From positions 6,004-11,594 of the forward strand of contig NZ_DIGV01000035.1 of the NCBI RefSeq assembly GCF_002419815.1: DNA of 5,591 nt. Reading direction: 5' to 3'. Both the position numbers and the translations under genes were made by a program. This document shows positions 1 through 5,591 of the stretch, in pieces. The first letter of the stretch is position 1; every line of letters begins with the position of its first letter. The notes below the pieces were generated by a model. The model had not been told where the DNA came from, did no database searches, and saw only the letters and a program-made list of their open reading frames with translations. The DNA is from Brevundimonas sp. UBA5713. GTDB taxonomy: Bacteria; Pseudomonadota; Alphaproteobacteria; Caulobacterales; Caulobacteraceae.

Positions 1-2660
1 GCCAGCTGGAAGAGGTCAAAGATCCGTCGCTGATCGGCGCTCTGGTCGATGGCGACATGGCCGCCCACTGGCAGCGATCCGCAGAGTTTCTGGCCATTGG
101 CGTCGAAAAATGGCCCGCCCGTTTGCAGGAACTGGGGCTGGTCGATCCGGCATGGCGCCGCGCCACCCTGCTGCGCCGGCTGGCCGAACTGTGGGATCAG
201 GCCCCGCCGCAAAATCCGGTGATCGTCGCAGGCTCCACCGGCACCGTGCCCGCCGCCGCCGATGTGTTGGGGGCCGTCGCGCGCGCGCCGCAGGGCTGTG
301 TGGTCCTGCCGGGTCTCGACTTTGATCTGGACGAGGCGGTCTGGCAGCAGATCGACGCCGACAACGAACAACACCCGCAGCGCGCTCTCAAACACCTGCT
401 GGAACGCCACGACATCGCCCGCGACACCGTGCGGCCGTGGTTCCGTCCTGAACTGACGCATGATGGCGTGCGCAAAGGTCTGGCCCGCCAGCGCCTGCTG
501 AACGAGGCCCTGCGCCCCGCCGATGCCACCGGAGACTGGCGCGAAGCCATCAAGGACATCCGCGCCCGCGCCGCCGACAGCGGCCACGACCCGATTGCCG
601 AGGGGGCAGACGGCCTCAAAATCCTGACGCTACACCATGAGGAAGAGGCCGCTGCGGCCATTGCCCTGATGATGCGCCAGACACTGGAAACGCCCGGCAA
701 GACCTGTGCGCTGGTGACGCCCGATCAGGGTCTGGGCCGCCGCGTTCAGGCCCGTCTGTCGCGCTGGGGCATTGTCGCCGACGCCTCGGCAGGCCAGCCG
801 CTGAACCGGATGGCGGCAGGCACCTTGCTGGACCTGTGCGCGCGCTGGATCGCCGCCCCGACCGACCCGCAGACGCTGTTGGGCCTGCTGAAACACCCGC
901 TGAACCAATGGCAGGATGGCGAGACCCAGCGCGATGTGCGCGATCTGGAACGCTATGGCCTGCGCACCTCGGCCCATGCCGATTTCGACGCCCTGCGCCG
1001 CCATCTGGCCCGCGCCGAAAAGCGCAAGGGACTTAGCGATGATGCCCGCAACGCCATTCTCGATCGCAATGTCCGCTTGAACGCCTTCATCGACCGCATG
1101 GGTCAGGTTCACGCCTTGGGTCATGCACCTTTTGCGTCTGACGGACAGGCAACCCTCAACCGTGCGGCAGAAGGCCTGACGCAGGTTATCGAGGCCTTTG
1201 CCGGACAGCAGGCATGGGCTGGCCCCGATGGCGAACAAGCGGCCAGCCTGCTGACCGGCCTGATCGCCGGTGGCGCGGCGCTGGGCGAGGTGACCCCTGA
1301 TCAACTGGTCGAACTGGTGCAGGACCTGCTGGCCGAAACAGTCGTGCGCACGGGCGGGGCGACCCACCCGTCGCTGCGTATATTGGGTGCCATCGAGGCC
1401 CGTCTGGTGCGCGCCGATCTGATGATTTTGGCCGGTCTGGAAGAGGGCATCTGGCCCCAAGGCGCGCCCGTCGATCCCTTCCTGTCGCGTCCCATGCGGG
1501 CCAAGATGGGTCTGCCCCCGCCCGAGCGCCGTATCGGACAAAGCGCGCAGGATTTCGTTCAAGCCGCCTGTGCGCAGGAAGCGGTTCTGGTCCACTGCGA
1601 ACGACGCGGCGGCCAACCTGCTGTGCGCTCGCGCTGGCTGTGGCGTCTGGATATGCTGACGCGCGGTGCCAATAGCGACAATGCCCCTGTGCGGCTGGAG
1701 ACCCAGCCTCTGGTCGCGGACTGGACGCGGGGGCTGGATGCGCCGCTGTCGGCCACGCCGCGCTATGCCCGTCGCCCTGCGCCTACCCCGCCCGTCGAGC
1801 GCCGCCCGCGCGAGCTGCCGGTCACCAGTGTCGAGCGCTGGGTGCGCGATCCCTATGCCGTCTATGCGGACCGCATTCTGGGCCTGCGCAAGATGGATCG
1901 TCCGGGCGAACCCGCCGAGGCGCTGAAGCGTGGTACGGCCATCCACGCCGCCATCGAACGGCTGGTCGAAACATGGCCGTATGACCTGCCGGATGATCTG
2001 GGAATCCAGCTGGCCGGTTTCATTCAGGATGCCCTGCGCGAGGAAGGCTTTGAAGAGGCCGCCATGGCCCGCGAGGTGCCGCTGAGCCAGCGCATGGCCC
2101 GGTTCCTCGGCCGCTTTGAACGCGAGCGCCGTGCGCGCGGCATCGAAATCCTTGTCGAGCAGAGCGGGCGGCTGACATTCGATGCGCCCGCTGGCCCATT
2201 CACCGTCACCGCCAAGGCCGACCGGATCGAGCTGGACGCCCACGGCGCGGCCATCATCGACTATAAGACGGGAGCCAACCCCAGCGCCAAACAGGTGGTC
2301 GAGGGCTTTGCGCCACAGTTGCCGCTCACGGGGGCCATTCTGGCCGGTGGCGGGTTCGGCAATCCGTCCGATCCATCGGCGCTGATCTATGTGCGGGTGA
2401 TCGGTCGAGGCGAGGGCGGCCAGGTGACGGACGTGTCGGCTCCGTCGCGATCCAACACGCTTAGCGCGGCCCAGATCAGTGCCGCCGAGTTCGACCGTCT
2501 GAGAGAGGCCGTCGCCGCCTATGACGACCCCGCCCGCGCCTACACCTCATGGGAAGCGCCTCAATATATGGGCAATTTTGGCGGCAACTACGACCATTTG
2601 GCCCGTGTCTGGGAATGGATGGTGGTCGGCGGGGCCGAGAGCGAAGGCGACGGGGAATAG
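1..2660 (+). CDS. addB: AddB, nuclease/scaffold subunit of the AddAB double-strand break repair complex (5' partial)
   Basis: AddB pairs with AddA to resect double-strand DNA ends for RecA-dependent recombination in the cytoplasm. The frame (codons from base 3) is open from the window edge and reads into the ATG at 57. That ATG is therefore internal, and about 885 residues are visible. Alphaproteobacterial AddB is usually near 1000 residues, so roughly 100-150 N-terminal residues are missing. Family signatures in order: GSTG (231-242) and LPGLD (306-320); HHEEE followed by a helicase-like ALVTPD stretch (from 633); LAGLEEGIWPQ (1428-1460), a degenerate motif-V-like segment as in RecC/AddB; then a RecB-type nuclease domain from about 1821. 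Nuclease motifs are GTAIHAAIE (1932-1958), Asp of ADRIE (2220-2222), DYKT (2259-2270) and QLPL (2316-2327), so the catalytic residues look intact. The protein ends in the family-like YDHLARVWEW tail. The nuclease domain contains no cysteine, so no Fe-S cluster is expected. No Walker A is visible, but the N-terminus is absent. The stop is TAG, 3 bases before addA. Family assignment is by recognition, not by search. Confidence 0.96.
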   Translation, partial: QLEEVKDPSLIGALVDGDMAAHWQRSAEFLAIGVEKWPARLQELGLVDPAWRRATLLRRLAELWDQAPPQNPVIVAGSTGTVPAAADVLGAVARAPQGCVVLPGLDFDLDEAVWQQIDADNEQHPQRALKHLLERHDIARDTVRPWFRPELTHDGVRKGLARQRLLNEALRPADATGDWREAIKDIRARAADSGHDPIAEGADGLKILTLHHEEEAAAAIALMMRQTLETPGKTCALVTPDQGLGRRVQARLSRWGIVADASAGQPLNRMAAGTLLDLCARWIAAPTDPQTLLGLLKHPLNQWQDGETQRDVRDLERYGLRTSAHADFDALRRHLARAEKRKGLSDDARNAILDRNVRLNAFIDRMGQVHALGHAPFASDGQATLNRAAEGLTQVIEAFAGQQAWAGPDGEQAASLLTGLIAGGAALGEVTPDQLVELVQDLLAETVVRTGGATHPSLRILGAIEARLVRADLMILAGLEEGIWPQGAPVDPFLSRPMRAKMGLPPPERRIGQSAQDFVQAACAQEAVLVHCERRGGQPAVRSRWLWRLDMLTRGANSDNAPVRLETQPLVADWTRGLDAPLSATPRYARRPAPTPPVERRPRELPVTSVERWVRDPYAVYADRILGLRKMDRPGEPAEALKRGTAIHAAIERLVETWPYDLPDDLGIQLAGFIQDALREEGFEEAAMAREVPLSQRMARFLGRFERERRARGIEILVEQSGRLTFDAPAGPFTVTAKADRIELDAHGAAIIDYKTGANPSAKQVVEGFAPQLPLTGAILAGGGFGNPSDPSALIYVRVIGRGEGGQVTDVSAPSRSNTLSAAQISAAEFDRLREAVAAYDDPARAYTSWEAPQYMGNFGGNYDHLARVWEWMVVGGAESEGDGE
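2652..2657 (+). promoter_or_regulatory. Likely ribosome-binding site of addA, inside the end of addB
   Basis: GGGGAA lies six bases upstream of the addA ATG and overlaps the last two sense codons of addB (Gly-Glu). It is a moderate match to the anti-Shine-Dalgarno complement at a suitable spacing, and it supports the ATG at 2664 as the start. Because the site lies within translated addB sequence and only GCC separates the stop from the start, ribosomes ending addB probably help start addA (translational coupling). No promoter or terminator fits between the genes. Confidence 0.6.
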
Positions 2661-2663
2661 GCC

Positions 2664-5591
2664 ATGATCAATGTCTCGGACCTGACGCCTGTCGAGCGCG
2701 CCAAATATTTCCAGTCGGTCGCGGCGGGGCCGGAGAGCTCCATCTTCGTCACCGCCAATGCGGGATCGGGCAAGACCACCACTCTGGTGAACCGCGTGGC
2801 GCGGTTGCTGCTCAAGCGGGTGCAGCCGGCTGAAATCCTGTGCGTGACCTATACCAAGGCCGCCGCCGCGGAGATGCAGGCGCGCCTGTTTGAAAAGCTG
2901 GGCCACTGGGCCGTGGCCGATGACGAAACCCTGCGTGGATCGCTGGCCGATCTGGAGGGGCGCAGCCGCGACGAACTGGGCGCGCAGGACCTGTCCAATG
3001 CCCGCCGCCTGTTCGCGCGCGCGCTGGAAACACCGGGCGGTCTGAAGATCCAGACCATCCACGCCTTTTGCGAAAAACTGCTGCGCCGCTTTCCTTTGGA
3101 AGCGGGCGTAACACCGGGCTTCAAGGTGCTGGAAGATCAGGCCGCTGTGCGTCTGTCACGCAATGCGCGCGATGATTTGGCCCGCCACGCTCTGGTGGCC
3201 GACGATGCGGTCAGCCGCGCCTATGAGCATTTTGCCCTGACCATGGATTTCGGCAGTTTCAATGACCTGCTGTCCCTGATCGAGGCCAAGCGCGAGGCCT
3301 TGGGCGACTATCTGGATGCGGTGGCCAAGGGCCTAGCACCCTCTCCGCGAGAGATCACCGGCGCAGGCGACCAGACCGCCGAAGAAGCGACCGACGACTT
3401 CATTCGCTACATCTCTCAGGAGGAGTGGCGCGATGCCGCCGCCGCCATGGAGGCGGGAGCCAAGACAGACGCCGCCATCGGCACCGCCATGCGCGCCGCG
3501 CTCGCGGACTGGCGTTTCGATGCCTTGGGGCCGGTATTCCTGACCCAGTCGGGCAGCCCGCGTGCCAAGATGTGCACCAAGTCTATTCCGCCAGTGACGG
3601 GCGATTATCTGGGCGCACTGCAGGACAAATTCATCGCCACCCAAGAGGTGGTGCGTAAAATCCGCGTGGCCGAAGAGACCGAACACCTGTTGACGCTGGC
3701 CCGCCTGCACCGCCATTTCTACGACACCCGCAAACAGGACGAGGCGGCGCTGGACTTCACCGATCTGGTGGGGCGCACGGCCGAACTGCTGACCAAGCGG
3801 TCGAACGCGGCATGGGTGCTGTTCAAACTGGACGGCGGCATCGAGCATATCCTGATCGACGAGGCGCAGGACACCGCCCCCGAACAGTGGGAAATCATGC
3901 GCGCCCTGACCGAGAGCTTCTATGCCGGTGACGGGGCCGAGCGGGAACGCGCCATCGGCCGCACCGTCTTTGCGGTGGGCGATGAGAAACAGTCGATCTA
4001 TTCCTTTCAGGGTGCCAGACCCGAGCAACTTCTGAAGGAATCCCGCCGCTATCAACTGATGACGCAGGCCGTCGGGGCCCAGTTCGAACAGGTGCGGCTG
4101 GAGACCTCCTTCCGCTCGACGCCCGAGGTGCTGGGCTTTGTCGATGCCGTGTTCACGCATCCCGACCGTGCCCGTGCCCTGAACGGCACAGGCGATATCG
4201 AGCCCCACCTGCCCGCGCGCGCCGGACAGGGCGGTTCTGTCGAGATGTGGCCCCTGTTCAAAGAGCCCGAGCGCGCCGAAAAACAGGCATGGCAGGCACC
4301 GGTCGATCAGGAATCCGAAGCCAGCGCCCGTAAACAGCTGGCCCGCGCCCTCGCCCGCGAAATCAAACAACAGGTGGCGGACGGTCGCGGCATCTGGGCC
4401 TTTAATCCGGCCACCAAGACCTCGGCCCATCGCCCTGCCCGCTACGGCGATTTTCTCGTGCTGGTCCGTCGCCGCGATGCGACATTTGAGGAGATCATCC
4501 GTGCCCTGAAGATGGAGGGCGTGCCGGTGGCGGGGGCCGACCGCCTGAAGCTGAACGAGCATATCGTCTTTGACGACCTGCTGTCTCTGGCGCGGTTTGC
4601 CCTTTACCCGCAAGACGATCTGTCACTGGCTGAAATCCTGCGCAGCCCCCTGTGTCAGGTGCCTGATTTTGGCGCTCCCCATGACCTCTATCATCTGGCC
4701 AATGTGCATGAGCGGGGACGCCGCTCGCTGTGGCAGACCCTGCAACAGCGCCAAGGCGAGCACCCCGAATGGGGCGAGGCGCACGACCTGTTGCAGGCCC
4801 TGATCGCGGCGCGCGAGGCCGATCCCTTCACCTTTTTCGGCACGGCGCTCAACCATGTGTTTGCCGATGGTCGCTCCGGCCGCGCGCGCATTCTGGATCG
4901 TCTAGGCCGCGAGGCCGAGGAAGCCATCGACGAAACCCTCTCTCAAGTGCTGGCCGCCGAAGAGCGCGGGGGACGCGATCTCGAAACCTGCCTGTACGAA
5001 CTGGAGCAAAGTCAGGTCGAGGTGAAGCGCGAGATGGAGGGGGCCCGCAACGAGGTGCGGGTCATGACCGTCCACGGCTCCAAAGGGCTGGAAGCGCCGG
5101 TTGTTATCCTGCCGGACACCACCTCCAAGGCCAAACCGCAGGGGCCGCGCCTGATGCCGGTACCGCTGGGCGATGCGGGCGAAGGCTGGTTGATGTGCCC
5201 CGCTGGCAAAGACGACTGCGAGGCCTCGGCCGAGGCGCGGGCCCTACGCGAGCAACGCACGGACGAGGAATCGCTGCGCCTGCTCTATGTGGCCCTGACG
5301 CGGGCCAAGGACCGGCTGATCATCATGGGTCGCGAGGTAGGCCGCAACAAGCTGGGCTATGTCGAGGGCAGTTGGTGGGACATCCTGCAACAGACCTTTA
5401 CCATCGCGCTGGAAACAGGATCTGCCAAGACGGGACCGGACGGGCGCTCGCGTCTGGGCGAACTGCCGCCGTGCCTGCCGCCCGAGCGCCGCGTGGCCGC
5501 AGAGGCGGTTCAGATACCGGACTGGGCCATCACCCGCCCCGCCGCCGACGCCTCGGCCCGCTTTGCCGCCCCGTCGCAGATGGAGGCCGAA
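2664..5591 (+). CDS. addA: AddA, ATP-dependent helicase/nuclease subunit of AddAB (3' partial)
   Basis: AddA is the 3'-5' motor and a nuclease of the AddAB complex, acting with AddB on broken DNA ends. The 976 visible residues have no in-frame stop. The start is the ATG 3 bases after the addB stop, preceded by GGGGAA; the N-terminus then runs directly into motif I, as expected. UvrD/RecB-like superfamily 1A motifs are all present: Walker A ANAGSGKT (residues 31-38, Lys37); motif Ia VTYTKAAAAEM (61-71); TIHAFCEKLLRRFP (131-144); LDFTDL (363-368); Walker B LIDEAQD (397-403, Asp399-Glu400); motif III VGDEKQSIYSFQGA (438-451); motif IV around TSFRS (481-485); motif V VMTVHGSKGLE (800-810); motif VI LLYVALTRAKDRLII (873-887, probable arginine finger Arg880). 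An active ATPase motor is therefore expected. The window ends in an Ala/Pro-rich linker. The C-terminal RecB-type nuclease domain, about 180-200 residues in relatives of about 1150-1180 residues, lies beyond it. PcrA/UvrD/Rep are unlikely given the length, the TIHAFCEKLLRRFP block and the addB neighbour. Confidence 0.97.
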   Translation, partial: MINVSDLTPVERAKYFQSVAAGPESSIFVTANAGSGKTTTLVNRVARLLLKRVQPAEILCVTYTKAAAAEMQARLFEKLGHWAVADDETLRGSLADLEGRSRDELGAQDLSNARRLFARALETPGGLKIQTIHAFCEKLLRRFPLEAGVTPGFKVLEDQAAVRLSRNARDDLARHALVADDAVSRAYEHFALTMDFGSFNDLLSLIEAKREALGDYLDAVAKGLAPSPREITGAGDQTAEEATDDFIRYISQEEWRDAAAAMEAGAKTDAAIGTAMRAALADWRFDALGPVFLTQSGSPRAKMCTKSIPPVTGDYLGALQDKFIATQEVVRKIRVAEETEHLLTLARLHRHFYDTRKQDEAALDFTDLVGRTAELLTKRSNAAWVLFKLDGGIEHILIDEAQDTAPEQWEIMRALTESFYAGDGAERERAIGRTVFAVGDEKQSIYSFQGARPEQLLKESRRYQLMTQAVGAQFEQVRLETSFRSTPEVLGFVDAVFTHPDRARALNGTGDIEPHLPARAGQGGSVEMWPLFKEPERAEKQAWQAPVDQESEASARKQLARALAREIKQQVADGRGIWAFNPATKTSAHRPARYGDFLVLVRRRDATFEEIIRALKMEGVPVAGADRLKLNEHIVFDDLLSLARFALYPQDDLSLAEILRSPLCQVPDFGAPHDLYHLANVHERGRRSLWQTLQQRQGEHPEWGEAHDLLQALIAAREADPFTFFGTALNHVFADGRSGRARILDRLGREAEEAIDETLSQVLAAEERGGRDLETCLYELEQSQVEVKREMEGARNEVRVMTVHGSKGLEAPVVILPDTTSKAKPQGPRLMPVPLGDAGEGWLMCPAGKDDCEASAEARALREQRTDEESLRLLYVALTRAKDRLIIMGREVGRNKLGYVEGSWWDILQQTFTIALETGSAKTGPDGRSRLGELPPCLPPERRVAAEAVQIPDWAITRPAADASARFAAPSQMEAE

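Noticed and set aside
57..59. ATG at 57 as the true start of addB
   Set aside because: The same frame is open without a stop back to the window edge, and the upstream codons (QLEEVKDPSLIGALVDGD) read like ordinary AddB sequence. The protein would also lack the family's N-terminal region. The real start lies upstream of the window.
231..242. GSTG in AddB as a possible Walker A
   Set aside because: It lacks the GK[ST] core (it continues T-V-P-A) and matches the conserved GSTG block of alphaproteobacterial AddB, not a nucleotide-binding loop.
630..2243. Long minus-strand open frame (537 codons) opposite addB
   Set aside because: It is the codon-for-codon reverse complement of addB. In that register, stops arise only where addB uses TTA, CTA or TCA, which are rare in GC-rich genes; it ends exactly at a CTA codon (630-632). 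The translation has no recognisable domain.
3333..4613. Long minus-strand open frame (426 codons) opposite addA
   Set aside because: It has the same antisense register as the frame opposite addB and ends at a rare CTA leucine codon of addA (3333-3335). The sense strand encodes conserved helicase motifs II, III and IV through this stretch, so the antisense frame is a composition artefact.

Overview
The window holds two adjacent plus-strand genes, both cut by the window edges. They encode the two subunits of an alphaproteobacterial-type AddAB helicase-nuclease, the functional counterpart of RecBCD. The DNA is GC-rich (roughly 60-65% by eye, not computed), with G/C-rich third codon positions. 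Both proteins look like the alphaproteobacterial AddB and AddA families rather than the Firmicutes ones, which points to an alphaproteobacterium. A Caulobacterales-like member is a weak guess from the AddA N-terminal sequence.

Layout: positions 1-2660 carry the C-terminal ~885 residues of AddB. Its frame is open from the first bases, so the true start lies upstream. This part contains the degenerate, helicase-like scaffold region followed by a complete C-terminal RecB/PD-(D/E)XK-type nuclease domain. After a 3-base gap, positions 2664-5591 carry the first 976 residues of AddA. That part contains the full set of UvrD/RecB-like (superfamily 1A) helicase motifs, but the window ends before the C-terminal nuclease domain. 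The whole window is coding. There is no intergenic stretch beyond the 3 bases, and I see no RNA gene, mobile element, repeat array or CRISPR.

How they work together: AddA and AddB form a heterodimer that loads on double-strand DNA ends. AddA supplies ATP-driven unwinding and one nuclease. AddB supplies the second nuclease and, in characterised homologues, recognition of the Chi-like recombination hotspot. The product is a 3' single-stranded tail for RecA. The tight junction, with a likely ribosome-binding site for addA inside the end of addB, indicates one transcript and coupled translation to give balanced subunits.

I see no previously undescribed system here; this is a core DNA-repair locus. 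The points worth a second look are modest: the AddB nuclease domain has no cysteines, so it cannot carry the Fe-S cluster known from Firmicutes AddB; the two genes are in the same frame, separated only by TAG-GCC; and the AddB QLPL motif has an unusual following residue.
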